DNA of 64,000 bases from the NCBI GenBank assembly GCA_045863555.1, contig BTUU01000006.1, forward strand, positions 282,309 to 346,308, given 5' to 3'. Origin of the DNA: JACRLV01 sp045863555 (GTDB lineage: Bacteria; Planctomycetota; Phycisphaerae; UBA1845; Fen-1342). The notes under the pieces were generated by a model, which saw only the letters and a program-made list of their open reading frames with translations, searched no databases and was not told the origin of the DNA. The position numbers and the translations under genes were made by a program. This document shows, in pieces, positions 8,347-16,674 of the stretch (its first letter is position 1; each line of letters opens with the position of its first letter).

Positions 8347-8989
8347 CGTCGCGGACTCCCGGACGCCGGAACTCCGTCCGGCGATTCGAATTCCGCATGG
8401 TATCGCAAGCCGGGCGCGGTCGCATGACGAGGCGACGGCCGGGTCGTCCGATCTCGCCCGACGGTTCAGGCTGCGGAAACCCCGCGCGGCGAATCTCGAG
8501 CTTCCGGCGGCAGTCCGCGCAGATGCCATGCGAGAGGTCCACACCGCTGCGAAGGAGCAGATGCTCGATCCGTTCCCAGGCGAGGCGGAGATGACCGCTG
8601 CGGCACCAGGCGCAGAGCTTCACGATCGGCCGCTGGGTCGTGAATTCCGATCCGCGAAAGTCGGCATGCGGCATCCAGAGTTGCAGCACGGCCGTGATCC
8701 CGACCGCGCGCATCGGCACATGCAGCGTCGTCGCGCCGCGGAGCGAGTCCAGGCAGCAGGGGCTTCGCACGGGATCGCCGCCGAGCATCGCGCGGCGCGC
8801 CCCGCAGTCCGCTTTCAGCCGTTTGCATCCCGTGATCGCCCCGCAGGTGCGGTTCAAGTCGTCGCCGGCGATCGCCCGAAGTACAGCATTCGCGTAGGTG
8901 ATTCGGCCGATCGGCACCCAGAGCGAGCAGGGATACGGGGCGTGCTCAAACATCGAGGAAAGGACTCGAATGGCCGTCGCGTGTTGCAT
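8279..8989 (-). CDS. PAS-like/Cys-rich signalling protein fragment
   Basis: A 236-residue protein. Residues about 10-110 look like a small sensory (PAS-like) domain beginning FEHAPYPCSLWVPIGRITYA, with a Cys-rich segment (TCGAITGCKRLKADCGARRA). Residues about 120-165 contain VKLCAWCRSGHLRLAWERIE, then VDLSHGICADCRRKLE. This LCxWC...HGICxxC motif is familiar as the C-terminal tail of many PAS or response-regulator sensors. After it, some 70 Arg/Pro-rich residues run into cysS in another frame, so the true C terminus may have been lost or extended. The partner signalling gene is not visible. Confidence 0.55.
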   Translation of the reverse strand: MQHATAIRVLSSMFEHAPYPCSLWVPIGRITYANAVLRAIAGDDLNRTCGAITGCKRLKADCGARRAMLGGDPVRSPCCLDSLRGATTLHVPMRAVGITAVLQLWMPHADFRGSEFTTQRPIVKLCAWCRSGHLRLAWERIEHLLLRSGVDLSHGICADCRRKLEIRRAGFPQPEPSGEIGRPGRRLVMRPRPACDTMRNSNRRTEFRRPGVRDDGIAPVQQHVPPARGVRAAQGA

Positions 8990-9120
8990 CGTTCGTCACC
9001 CGATCGCACACCGTCCTGTTTCATTATCGGGTGATATCCCAGCCCGCCAGCCGGTGAACTCGGCCAATTCTGTGCATTTCTTGCAGCGAATCGTATTCTC
9101 GCCGACCGACGGAACCGGAC

Positions 9121-10098
9121 TCATCCGCGAACCGGCCGCCGTCCCCGGCCGCGGACCGGAGTCTCGGCCGCTCCGCGCTCGCCCAGCGCCCTCACGATCG
9201 CGGCGCGGAGCTGCGGCGGCAGCCCCCCCTCCGCCATGTCAGCGCACGCGTCCTGCACGAGATCCAGCTCCGCGAAGATCGCGCGGCAGCGGTTGCACAA
9301 CTCGGACTGGGTCACTGCGAACGACTCCTCCCGGCCGCGGTCCATCGCCGCGAGTTTCGTCTGAAGCAGATCGAGGCAGACCTGCTTTTCGTAGGCCGGC
9401 GGCGTCGCGGCCGTGCGCTCGCTCTTGCGGAGCAGCGCCTTGCGGAGCATGAGCCGGGCGCGATGCACGCGCGTCTTTATCGTGTCGGGTTTCAGGCCCA
9501 GGGCGCGGGCTGCATCTTCCACCGGAAGGCCGAGGACCTCCTTGAGCACGAGCGGGACGCGGAAGTGCTCGGGCAAACGGGCGATCTCGCGCTGCACGCC
9601 CGCGATGGCCTCCGCCCGCTCGGCCTGCTGCGTCGAGTCCTCGCCGCTTGCGGCCAGCGAGGTCACCTGCGTCTCGGACCAAGGAAGGAGCTGGCTGAAG
9701 GTCGGCACGGCCCGGTTCACGCCGCCCTTGCGGCGCAAGCGACCTTTGCAACTTCGGCTCGCGATCGCGTAGAGCCACGTCCCCGGACTCGATTCGCCCC
9801 GGAACGTGTGCCAGCGGCGAAATGCCTGAAGGAAGACCTCCTGCACCATGTCTTCCGCGTCGGCCGCGTTGCCGCACATGCGCAGGGCCAGTGCGCGGAT
9901 CTTTCCCCCGTGCTCGTCGAGGAGCGCGGCGACCGCGCGGGCGGCGTCCGTGCCCGGCCGAGGATCGGCCGGGGGTGCAGCGGAAGGAGCGGATGCGGTG
10001 GTCGCCGGCCGCGCCTTTTCGGCCGCCGGAGGTGCCGTGCGAGCGCGCGATCGGTGAGCGCGGCGAGCGGATTTTCGAACGGCGGCGGCGGCGGTCAT
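9121..10098 (-). CDS. ECF RNA polymerase sigma factor with C-terminal Cys-containing extension
   Basis: A 325-residue sigma-70 family ECF factor, starting at the ATG at 10098 with GGAGGA immediately upstream. An Ala/Arg/Pro-rich leader of about 55 residues precedes region 2 (ADAEDMVQEVFLQAFRRWHT...GTWLYAIASR). Region 4 has LPEHFRVPLVLKEVLGLPVE and ALGLKPDTIKTRVHRARLML. The remaining 80 residues form an unusual extension with SELCNRCRAIFAELDLVQDA, a C-x2-C that could bind metal or respond to redox. The gene begins 15 bases after the VKOR-DsbA stop, so the two are probably one operon. A separate anti-sigma gene is not visible. Confidence 0.88.
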   Translation of the reverse strand: MTAAAAVRKSARRAHRSRARTAPPAAEKARPATTASAPSAAPPADPRPGTDAARAVAALLDEHGGKIRALALRMCGNAADAEDMVQEVFLQAFRRWHTFRGESSPGTWLYAIASRSCKGRLRRKGGVNRAVPTFSQLLPWSETQVTSLAASGEDSTQQAERAEAIAGVQREIARLPEHFRVPLVLKEVLGLPVEDAARALGLKPDTIKTRVHRARLMLRKALLRKSERTAATPPAYEKQVCLDLLQTKLAAMDRGREESFAVTQSELCNRCRAIFAELDLVQDACADMAEGGLPPQLRAAIVRALGERGAAETPVRGRGRRPVRG

Positions 10099-10112
10099 GC
10101 GTCCTCCGCGTT

Positions 10113-11435
10113 TCAGGGTGTTTCCAGGCGCGGGCTCGCGGGCGCGGAGGCCGGCTTCGACGTCGGATCGCCGAGCAATCCGTCCCACGTCGCGTCGGCC
10201 GACCAGTAGTCGAGCCGCCGCCCGTTGAGGAAGAGCGCCGGCGTGACTTTCACGCCGATCCGTACGGCCAGCTCGATGTCGCGCTTGATTCGCGCGTCGA
10301 TCTCAGTCGCGCCCAGGGCGGCTTCGAACTTCGCGCGGTCGACGCTGACCAGTTCCGCCCACTCCGCCTCGGATCGGTCCTCGAGCGCAGCCTGATCGGC
10401 GTACATGCGCCGCCGCAGCTGGCTCACCTTCTCCGCGCCGCCCGCCGCGAGCGCCGCCTCGACGATCCGCGCCGCCTTGCAGCCGACGACGTGCCGCGTG
10501 TTGGGCGAATTCGGGTTGCAGGCGCGGTCGAGCGGGTAGTGGCGGTAGATGACCTTCAGCCTGCCCGGGTGCCGCTGCATCGCCTTCTCGATCACGCCGT
10601 GCGCCGTGCGGCAGGCGGTGCATTGCAGATCGCCGAAGACGACCAGCGTGTTCGGCGCGTCGGCCGGGCCGTCGAACGGGGCGTCGGCGTCGAGGGGCTC
10701 GGCGATGAGCGGTTGCTGCGAGTGGTGCCAGCGCCCGAACGCGGGATTCTCGATGATCTTCGAATACTCGCTCTTGTACTGGGCGAGCATCGAGCCGGCG
10801 ATCGTGTTCACGGACGACATGATCGACGCCAGGCCGAAGCTGCCCATCGCCAGCAGCGACGCGATCGCCGTCGAGTGATACGGCCAGGCGGTCGCCTGCG
10901 GGCGGGCGGGCGCGGGCCACGAAAGCAGCGTCAGGATCAGCAGGCCGGCGTTGATGGCGTGAACCGTGGCACAGAAGACGCACCAGCGATCGAGGATAAC
11001 CGCCATGATGTACACGAACCGCGCCGATTCGACCGCGCCCGTGAGCATGATCGCGAGCAGCGGCAGGTACCAGTACCAGCGGCCCCGGTTCACCGGCCCC
11101 ACGAGTGCGAACCAGATCGCCAGCATCCCGAAGTACGCGACGCCGACGGCCGCGACGGGCAGGTTGCCGGCGATCTTGGCGTATTTCGATGCCAGCACGG
11201 ACTGGCAGTCATTCGGCGCGCCGTCGGCCGCACCGCCGCAGAACGCGGTAAGCAGCGGCGAGGCGGCGGCGGCGTTGCTGCTGTACGTGAGCAGTTCGTT
11301 GCTCAGCCAGCACGCGACGAGCGCCAGCATCGCTCCGACGAAGCGGATCCAGACGCGCGGAGCCGACGCCGTCGTCACGGGCGGTCCCCCCGAATCCGGG
11401 GCGGCCGCACCGCCGTGTGATGGGATTGTGGCCAT
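10113..11435 (-). CDS. Vitamin K epoxide reductase-DsbA thioredoxin fusion
   Basis: A 440-residue membrane protein combining a VKOR domain (residues about 30-175) with a periplasmic thioredoxin-fold DsbA-like domain (about 255-420). The VKOR part has four to five hydrophobic segments, the loop cysteines C66 and C77 (NDCQSVLAS) and the active-site CVFC at 152-155. The thioredoxin part has CTAC at 272-275, in VVFGDLQCTACRTAHG, and the cis-Pro region VKVTPALFLNGR. Such fusions re-oxidise a disulfide-generating partner using quinone. It probably makes protein disulfides outside the cytoplasm and sits first in the operon with the sigma factor. Confidence 0.9.
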   Translation of the reverse strand: MATIPSHGGAAAPDSGGPPVTTASAPRVWIRFVGAMLALVACWLSNELLTYSSNAAAASPLLTAFCGGAADGAPNDCQSVLASKYAKIAGNLPVAAVGVAYFGMLAIWFALVGPVNRGRWYWYLPLLAIMLTGAVESARFVYIMAVILDRWCVFCATVHAINAGLLILTLLSWPAPARPQATAWPYHSTAIASLLAMGSFGLASIMSSVNTIAGSMLAQYKSEYSKIIENPAFGRWHHSQQPLIAEPLDADAPFDGPADAPNTLVVFGDLQCTACRTAHGVIEKAMQRHPGRLKVIYRHYPLDRACNPNSPNTRHVVGCKAARIVEAALAAGGAEKVSQLRRRMYADQAALEDRSEAEWAELVSVDRAKFEAALGATEIDARIKRDIELAVRIGVKVTPALFLNGRRLDYWSADATWDGLLGDPTSKPASAPASPRLETP

Positions 11436-11487
11436 CCGCGGAATGGTATCTCACGCGGAGCGATCCCGCACACAGCACCGAGCGGTT

Positions 11488-12561
11488 TCAGGTCAGGAAC
11501 GTACTGTATTGCTTCGGCAGCGAGAGCTTGTCGACCTTTCGCAGCGTCTTGGCCGCTTCGTATGCCCAGTAGGGCGTTCGGAGCATCTCGCGGGCCAGGA
11601 GGACCATGTCCGCCCGGCCGTTGCGGATGATCTCGTCCGCCTGCGACGCTTCGAGGATCATGCCGACCGCGGCGGTGGGAATGTCTGCGCCGCGCTTGAC
11701 CGCTTCGGCCAGCGGGACCTGCCAGCTCGCGCCGGCGGGGTACTTCACGCCGGGTGCGATCGCGCCGGAGCTGCAATCGACGAGGTCGACCCCCTCGGCC
11801 TTGAGGCGTTTCGCGAGGTCGACGGAGTCTTCGAGCGTCCAGCCGCCGTCGATCCAGTCGGTCGCGGAGATGCGGACCGCGAGCGGGAGGCGGTCGGGCC
11901 AGGCGGCGCGGAGCGTGCGCGTGGTTTCGATGACGAAGCGGATGCGGTTCTCGAACGAGCCGCCGTAGTTGTCGGTGCGTTTGTTGCTGATTGGCGAGAG
12001 GAAGCTGTGGCCGAGGTAGCCGTGGGCGGTGTGGAGCTCGATCATGTCGAAGCCGGCGGTGAGGGCGCGAGCGGCGGCGTCGCGGAAGGCTCGTTGGACG
12101 CGCGTGATGTCGTCGAGCGACATTTCGCGGGGCGCGCGGGTGAGGTTGCCGCCGAATGCGACGGGCGAGGGGCCGATCGGTTCCCAGCCGCCCTGTGATT
12201 CGTCGAGCTGTTTGTCGCCGAGCCAGGGGGCGGACGTGCTCGCCTTGCGGCCGGCGTGGGCGAGCTGGATCGCGGGGACAGCGCCGTGCTCGCGGAGGAA
12301 GCGGGTGATGCGGGCGAGGGGCTCGACGTGCTTGTCGGCCCAGATACCGGCGTCGGTCGGGGAGATGCGACCCTCGGGCGAGACGGCGGTCGCCTCGGCC
12401 ATGACCATGCCCGCGCCGCCGACGGCCCGCGCGCCGAGGTGGACGAGGTGCCAGTCGGTGGCGGCTCCGTCGTCGGAACTGTACTGGCACATGGGCGAGA
12501 CGCCGATGCGGTTGCGGAAGGTGACGTCGCGAAGGGTGAGGGGGTCGAACAGTTGCGGCAC
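11488..12561 (-). CDS. NADH:flavin oxidoreductase, Old Yellow Enzyme family (YqjM-like)
   Basis: A 357-residue FMN-dependent ene-reductase that reduces activated C=C bonds using NAD(P)H. The start is a GTG at 12561 with AGGAG upstream, giving MPQLFDPLTLRDVTFRNRIG. The YqjM-class hallmark Cys25 is in SPMCQYSSDDG. The substrate-binding HTAHGYLGHSFLSP, the NYGGSFENR block and the TAAVGMI FMN-phosphate region are all present. The divergent neighbour is an ArsR-type regulator, and the intervening region has palindromes and direct repeats that could be its operators. Confidence 0.92.
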   Translation of the reverse strand: MPQLFDPLTLRDVTFRNRIGVSPMCQYSSDDGAATDWHLVHLGARAVGGAGMVMAEATAVSPEGRISPTDAGIWADKHVEPLARITRFLREHGAVPAIQLAHAGRKASTSAPWLGDKQLDESQGGWEPIGPSPVAFGGNLTRAPREMSLDDITRVQRAFRDAAARALTAGFDMIELHTAHGYLGHSFLSPISNKRTDNYGGSFENRIRFVIETTRTLRAAWPDRLPLAVRISATDWIDGGWTLEDSVDLAKRLKAEGVDLVDCSSGAIAPGVKYPAGASWQVPLAEAVKRGADIPTAAVGMILEASQADEIIRNGRADMVLLAREMLRTPYWAYEAAKTLRKVDKLSLPKQYSTFLT

Positions 12562-12608
12562 GGGTGATCTCCTGCGTTTCTCGCGGCCGCGGTCGGCCGG
12601 GCTCGATA

Positions 12609-12626
12609 GTTCGATGAACTTCGAAC
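12609..12626. promoter_or_regulatory. Palindromic operator candidate for the reductase gene
   Basis: GTTCGA (12609-12614) and TCGAAC (12621-12626) form a perfect inverted repeat with a six-base spacer, 48-65 bases upstream of the GTG start. A second perfect palindrome, ATCGCGG-CTT-CCGCGAT, is at 12729-12745. Either could be bound by the divergent ArsR-type protein. Confidence 0.4.
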
Positions 12627-12706
12627 AAGGGGAGGATAGCGCGCGGGGTCGGGAGTGGCAAATGGGAGCATGCCGATCGAAGGTGCGCAGCGTGGTGTGT
12701 ACACGC

Positions 12707-12806
12707 GAAGTGCGCATCTTCCAATAATATCGCGGCTTCCGCGATCCCAGCGGGGTTGGGGGAATCGTGAACTGCGCATCTTCGGGGTGTGAACTGCGCA
12801 TCTTCG
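12707..12806. repeat. Three direct repeats GAAnTGCGCATCTTC
   Basis: Copies lie at 12707-12722, 12769-12784 and 12791-12806. The last two share GTGAACTGCGCATCTTCG and are spaced 22 bases apart, two helical turns. They may be protein-binding sites. Confidence 0.55.
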
Positions 12807-13030
12807 ATGGTCGGTGCGTTGGGTCCACAGCTCTCACGTCCCAGTTTGCCGGCTCGGCGCGTCAACACGAAGGAATTGTTGCGCGCAAATTTGGCGCCGC
12901 GTATTGGTGGCGAAGATTGGCGATTTCTGGCGGGGTATGGTGCGTCTTGAGCGCTAGCGAAAGCTGGGCCCGCCGCGGAAGGCGCATGCGTGCGAAGTGG
13001 CGGGTTTACGCGGCGGGCCCAGCCTACGTT

Positions 13031-13109
13031 ACTGCGCCTCTGCGCCTCTGCGTGAGGCTCTCCTCCGAAATCGAAGGCAGTCTCACGCAGAGGCGCGGAG
13101 GCGCGGAAG
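13031..13109. repeat. Imperfect inverted repeat of the CGCAGAGGCGCGGAGG type
   Basis: Arms of about 33 bases (13031-13063 and 13077-13109) are complementary with several mismatches, both built on the CTCTGCG / CGCAGAGG motif. This motif is a common dispersed palindromic element. It lies just upstream of the arsR-type start. Confidence 0.6.
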
Positions 13110-13149
13110 ACAAGGTTGGACAATTCGGCGGGGCGCGCAAGAATAGGGC

Positions 13150-13521
13150 ATGGCTTCGCTTGCCCATCCCGAGCTTCGAGACGTGACGCTTGCGGCCGTG
13201 CTGCATGCGCTGAGCGATCCGACGCGGCTGGAGGTTGTGCGGCGGCTGCGCGGGGCGCGGGGGGAGCTGTCGTGCTGCGAGATCGGGATCGAGCAGGCGA
13301 AGGCGACGCTTTCGCATCATTTCAAGGTGTTGCGGGCGGCTGGATTGATTCGGGTTCGGGTTGAGGGGACGCAACGGTTCAATTCACTGCGGGCGGATGA
13401 GATCGAGGTCCGGTTTCCGGGGCTCTTGAAGTCCATCCTGAAGGCGCTGGAGCACGGCGACGCCGCGCCTGTGGCACGTGCGGCGCGGCGGCGAAGCGCT
13501 CGTGCGTCCTCCGGACGCTGA
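13150..13521 (+). CDS. ArsR-family transcriptional regulator
   Basis: A 123-residue winged-helix repressor. The DNA-binding core reads LHALSDPTRLEVVRRLRGAR, then LSCCEIGIEQAKATLSHHFK, with the recognition helix at KATLSHHFKVLRAAGLI and a wing RVEGTQRFNSLRADEI. SCCEIG contains two adjacent cysteines at about residues 40-41, near but not identical to the ELCVCDL metal site of ArsR. The extreme C terminus (RRRSARASSGR) is encoded by a GTCCTCCGGAC repeat unit that recurs downstream. The divergent OYE reductase is its most likely target. The start has only a weak Shine-Dalgarno. Confidence 0.85.
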   Translation: MASLAHPELRDVTLAAVLHALSDPTRLEVVRRLRGARGELSCCEIGIEQAKATLSHHFKVLRAAGLIRVRVEGTQRFNSLRADEIEVRFPGLLKSILKALEHGDAAPVARAARRRSARASSGR

Positions 13522-13536
13522 GAGAATACGGACGAG

Positions 13537-13558
13537 GCCAGGGACTGAAGTCCCTGGC
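13537..13558. repeat. Perfect palindrome, possible terminator after the arsR-type gene
   Basis: GCCAGGGACT and AGTCCCTGGC form a 10-bp stem with a two-base centre, 15 bases after the stop codon. Flanking copies of CGTCCTCCGGACG (near 13505 and 13568) suggest a composite dispersed repeat rather than a simple terminator. Confidence 0.5.
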
Positions 13559-13681
13559 TACGCTCGTACGTCCTCCGGACGAATGCGGGCGAAGCGTGCC
13601 GTCGCGGTCGAGCGCGACGTGCGGGCGATGCGGCGCGGGGCGCGTCCCTCCGCTTTTCGTACCTCCGATCGGCTGCATGCC

Positions 13682-13712
13682 TACGCGGAGTACCGCGAAA
13701 GCATGCCACCCA
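13682..13712 (+). repeat. 31-base dispersed repeat, copy 1
   Basis: The 31 bases beginning TACGCGGAGTACCGCGAAAG recur perfectly, in inverted orientation, at 23481-23511. It lies between the arsR-type gene and the convergent TPR lipoprotein gene. Confidence 0.8.
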
Positions 13713-13744
13713 TTTCATCCATGCCACCGTGCCGCCGTGCCAGC

Positions 13745-15412
13745 TTACTTGGCCGCGACTGCCTCGGCTGTATCGGCCGCGCAGGCGTGGCCCGGGATGC
13801 AGAGGCAGCTTGAGTCGATGTTCACGTCCGCCCGGGCCCACGCCTTTTCGAAACGGGCCTGCACTGCGGCCGCCTCCGGCGCGCCGCGCTTCTTCAGGCA
13901 CACCGCGAGGCCGTGCAGCGACCAGCCGTTCTCCGGCCAGACCTGTAGATCCGCCTCGTAGACCTTTTCGGCCTCCGCCCAGCGGCCGGCGGACGTGAGG
14001 ACCGCGCCGAGCGTGTGGCGGACCGGCTGGACCCAGTCGGGCGGCTCCATGTACCGGAGCGAATCTTCGATCTCGATTGCCTTCGTCAGGCTCGCGACCG
14101 CCTTGTCGATCTCGCCGCGGCGGAACTCGGTCTCGCCGCGCAGCATGAGGTCGGCGATGTCGAGCACCTTCTCGGCCGGGTTGATCGCCATCATCGCGCC
14201 GGCGGGCACTCGCTTGCGCGCCTCATTGAAGCGCTGATGCTCGGCCTCGGCCGCGGCGACGTCGCCCTTGGCCGCGTACGCGACGCCGCGGGCGAAGTGC
14301 CACATGCAGGTCGTGATGACGAGGCGGGAATCGGGCGCGGGCTCGGCGAGGACTTCGTCCCAGCGGCCGAAGCGCATGAGGGCCTCGTAGGGGATCGCCA
14401 TGTACGGATCAATCAGCGCGGGCTTGCCGGCGAGGATTTCCGCGGGGATTGACGCGATCATTCCGCGGGCGGCGTCGACGGCGACCTTCGAGCGGCCTTC
14501 CATCATGGACGCAAAGCTCAGGAAGTGGCGGTTGTGCAGCATGTACACGGTGTAGAAGCGCGGCGGCTCGGCCACGCGGCGGTAGCGCTCATCGGCGGCG
14601 ATCGCCTTGGCATTCTGATCGGCCGCCATGGCCCAGCGGCCGGTCTGGACATCGATGTGCGAGGGCATATGAACGAGGTGGCCGGCGAGCGGGGCCCAGT
14701 TGCGCAGCCGCTCGGCGGCGGCGTTTGCTCGCTCGGGAAAGGGCGAGGCTTCGACCGCGTGAATGTAGAGGTGATTCGCACCCGCGTGGTTGGGGTCCTT
14801 CTTCAGTACGTCCTCGAGGATCGCGACGATCTCCGTGGCGGCCTTCTTGGGCTGGCCGTCGTGCGTCCACAGGTCCCACGGCTGGAGGTTCATGAGGGAA
14901 TCGGCATAGAGCGTGGCCACGTCGACGTCGTCGGGGAACTGGCGCCAGACTTCGCGCATGGCGTCGGCGAAATCCTGGTTGAGCTTCTCGCGGTTGCCGC
15001 CGTCCTTCGCGTAACGCTTCGAGATCGCGCGGATGAGGGCGGCCTCGACGGGCCGGGCGCTCGGGGCGAGTTCCTCGGCGCGGCGCATGGCAGCGTAGGC
15101 CTCGGCGATCTGCTCGGCGTCCATTTCGGGGTTGTTGATGTGCGGGCCGTTGGCGAAGGCGATGCCCCACCAGGCCATGGCGCAGTCGGGGTCGATGCGC
15201 GTGGCCGCCTGGAAGGAGCGGATGGCCTCATCGTGGTTGAAGGCATAGACCCAGGTGAGGCCCTGGTCGAAGAGTTCCTGCGCCTCGGCCGATCGCGTGG
15301 TGACGGGGCGATTCAGGTCGCCGAGATCGGCCCAGAGCTCGCCGCGCCTTGCGCCGGCGCAGCCGCTCGCGAGCAGCGCGAACGCGGCCAGAATGACGAT
15401 CGAAAGTCTCAT
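13745..15412 (-). CDS. TPR-repeat lipoprotein
   Basis: A 555-residue exported lipoprotein. The start is the ATG at 15412 behind GGGAGG, giving MRLSIVILAAFALLASGCAG with lipobox LASGC. Several TPR-like helical pairs follow, the clearest near residues 40-80 (ELFDQGLTWVYAFNHDEAIR...DPDCAMAWWGIAFANGPHIN). The CAMAWWGxAxxxGPxxN block and a later AGANHLYIHAVEASPFPERA are characteristic of a TPR family of unknown role found in many environmental bacteria. The C terminus has a pair of cysteines (SSCLCIPGHAC). It is probably a periplasmic or outer-surface scaffold protein; no enzyme motif is seen. Confidence 0.85.
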   Translation of the reverse strand: MRLSIVILAAFALLASGCAGARRGELWADLGDLNRPVTTRSAEAQELFDQGLTWVYAFNHDEAIRSFQAATRIDPDCAMAWWGIAFANGPHINNPEMDAEQIAEAYAAMRRAEELAPSARPVEAALIRAISKRYAKDGGNREKLNQDFADAMREVWRQFPDDVDVATLYADSLMNLQPWDLWTHDGQPKKAATEIVAILEDVLKKDPNHAGANHLYIHAVEASPFPERANAAAERLRNWAPLAGHLVHMPSHIDVQTGRWAMAADQNAKAIAADERYRRVAEPPRFYTVYMLHNRHFLSFASMMEGRSKVAVDAARGMIASIPAEILAGKPALIDPYMAIPYEALMRFGRWDEVLAEPAPDSRLVITTCMWHFARGVAYAAKGDVAAAEAEHQRFNEARKRVPAGAMMAINPAEKVLDIADLMLRGETEFRRGEIDKAVASLTKAIEIEDSLRYMEPPDWVQPVRHTLGAVLTSAGRWAEAEKVYEADLQVWPENGWSLHGLAVCLKKRGAPEAAAVQARFEKAWARADVNIDSSCLCIPGHACAADTAEAVAAK

Positions 15413-15715
15413 GAGAATACCTCCCTGTTGAGAGCCCGGAAGCGACCACCCGTCGCGTATTGTGGATGCCGAAGCTGCCGATGTCACGGATTTTCTGCAT
15501 CGCGGCCGGTTAATAGGCGACAGCGGCGGCCGGGATTCACGCGGCATCTGGCGGGTACGGGGGTTCGTGCCGATTGCCGAAGCCGACCGGCGATGATTGT
15601 GCCCCGAAAAATAGAGGTCGAACGCGTCATGGGCGCGGTAGAATCCGGCGGACATCGATACTCAGCCGGCCCCGATGAGCCGCGCACTCAGCTTCACACC
15701 GGAAGGACAAGACCC
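15413..15715. other. 303-base divergent intergenic region
   Basis: It lies between the TPR lipoprotein and the PepSY-like gene and must hold both promoters. A TAGAAT at 15639-15644 is a possible -10 element for the plus-strand gene, with no good -35. Nothing else was recognised. Confidence 0.4.
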
Positions 15716-16255
15716 ATGAAACGCAACCTGGTGCTGATTTCGGTCGTCGCCGTGGCGTCGTTTGCAGCCGGAGGGCTGGTGGTCCGGGCCCAGGACAAGG
15801 GCAAGGTCGAGGACTACGAGAAAAAGGTGAAGGAAGCGGAGGTTCCCGCGCCGGCACTGGCCGCGCTGAAGAAGCTGGCCGGTGGGGCGGCGTTCACGGA
15901 ATTCGCCGAGGAGGTCGAGCACGGGGTGAAATACTATGAAGGCTCGTGGAAGGGGCCGGACGGCAACGTGGATGCGCTTGTGACCGAGGGCGGCGACGTG
16001 GTCGAGATCGAGGAGTCGATGCCGGTCGAGAAGATCCCGTCCGGCGTGCGGGCGGCCGCGGAGAAGTCGGGCGCGAAGGACGGCACGTTTGAGCGGAAAA
16101 CGCTGTATCTCTACGAGGTTCATTTCAAGAAAGACGGCAAGCCGCACGAGCTGATCTTCGGGGCGAATGGACAGCCGTACAGCGAGGACGCGGCGTGGTC
16201 GCCGGCTCCGCGGGGGAAGGCGGGCGGGCAGGCGGACGACGGCGGGGACGACTAG
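15716..16255 (+). CDS. Exported PepSY-like protein
   Basis: A 179-residue secreted protein starting at the ATG at 15716 (GGAAGGAC upstream) with signal peptide MKRNLVLISVVAVASFAAGG. Two similar halves follow. Each has a helix with the pattern PAxxxAxxKxxG (residues about 43-60 and 100-120) followed by strands ending in an aromatic-rich stretch (VKYYEGSWKGPDG and LYLYEVHFKKDGKPHELIFG). This resembles tandem PepSY-like domains, which are often peptidase-inhibitory or metal-handling modules. That assignment is an inference from pattern. The tail is Gly/Asp-rich. Confidence 0.7.
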   Translation: MKRNLVLISVVAVASFAAGGLVVRAQDKGKVEDYEKKVKEAEVPAPALAALKKLAGGAAFTEFAEEVEHGVKYYEGSWKGPDGNVDALVTEGGDVVEIEESMPVEKIPSGVRAAAEKSGAKDGTFERKTLYLYEVHFKKDGKPHELIFGANGQPYSEDAAWSPAPRGKAGGQADDGGDD

Positions 16256-16306
16256 CCGGCTGCGGAGCGGCGAGCGCCCGATCCATCCATGAATTTCTAG
16301 AATTGC

Positions 16307-16335
16307 TTGACCGGCCCTGCCGGCGCGGCTATGCT
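16307..16335 (+). promoter_or_regulatory. Sigma-70 promoter for the small HTH gene
   Basis: TTGACC (16307-16312), a 17-base spacer and TATGCT (16330-16335) precede the ATG at 16366 by 30 bases. This is one of the best promoter matches in the window. Confidence 0.7.
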
Positions 16336-16365
16336 CCGCTATGAAGACCCTAACGGAGACCAAAC

Positions 16366-16674
16366 ATGATCGACATTCAACAGGAGCTCATGACCCCGCC
16401 GGAGGCCGCACGCTGGTTCCGCCGCTCGCCCTCCTGGCTCCGCCAGCAGGCCGACATCCTCCGCGTCGCCGGGCCCGGCGGCCAGCCGCTCTATCACGTT
16501 CGCGTCTGCCGGGCGTACATCCTGGCCCGCATGACCACGGACGACGCGGATGAACTGCGCCGCGTGCAGATCCGGGCCCTGGCCGAGGCGTGCGGGCTCG
16601 GCGCGGAGGAGGCGCAGCGGCTGGTCGCGTCCGCGCCGGCCGTGCAGAAGAAAACGCCCGTGCCCGCGGTCTGA
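16366..16674 (+). CDS. Small excisionase/MerR-like HTH protein
   Basis: A 102-residue protein with GGAG eight bases before its ATG. Residues 8-45 (LMTPPEAARWFRRSPSWLRQ...VAGPGGQPLYHVRVC) match the short winged HTH of excisionase or MerR-like proteins: a helix, a recognition helix and a wing carrying a GGQPLYH turn. A helical C-terminal region (LRRVQIRALAEACGLGAEEA) follows. A role as a small DNA-binding protein is inferred. It has its own promoter and terminator and no phage genes around it, so an excisionase role is not supported by context. Confidence 0.65.
   Translation: MIDIQQELMTPPEAARWFRRSPSWLRQQADILRVAGPGGQPLYHVRVCRAYILARMTTDDADELRRVQIRALAEACGLGAEEAQRLVASAPAVQKKTPVPAV

Larger units (their letters stand above)
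12562..13149. other. 588-base intergenic region between reductase and arsR-type gene
   Basis: No credible gene lies here. It holds a short palindrome near the reductase start (12609-12626), another at 12729-12745, three direct repeats (12707-12806) and a long imperfect inverted repeat (13031-13109). The rest shows no recognised feature. Confidence 0.6.

Noticed and set aside
6832..8427. 531-codon plus-strand frame opposite cysS
   Set aside because: Arg/Leu/Asp-rich shadow of cysS, no Shine-Dalgarno and no recognisable domain.
12767..13186. 139-codon plus-strand frame in the reductase/arsR gap
   Set aside because: It is largely translation of repeat elements (e.g. the SLTQRRGGAED segment comes from the CGCAGAGG palindrome) and has no ribosome-binding site.
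14525..15715. N-terminal extension of the PepSY-like gene
   Set aside because: The upstream frame is antisense to the TPR lipoprotein. The ATG at 15716 has a Shine-Dalgarno and a clean signal peptide.
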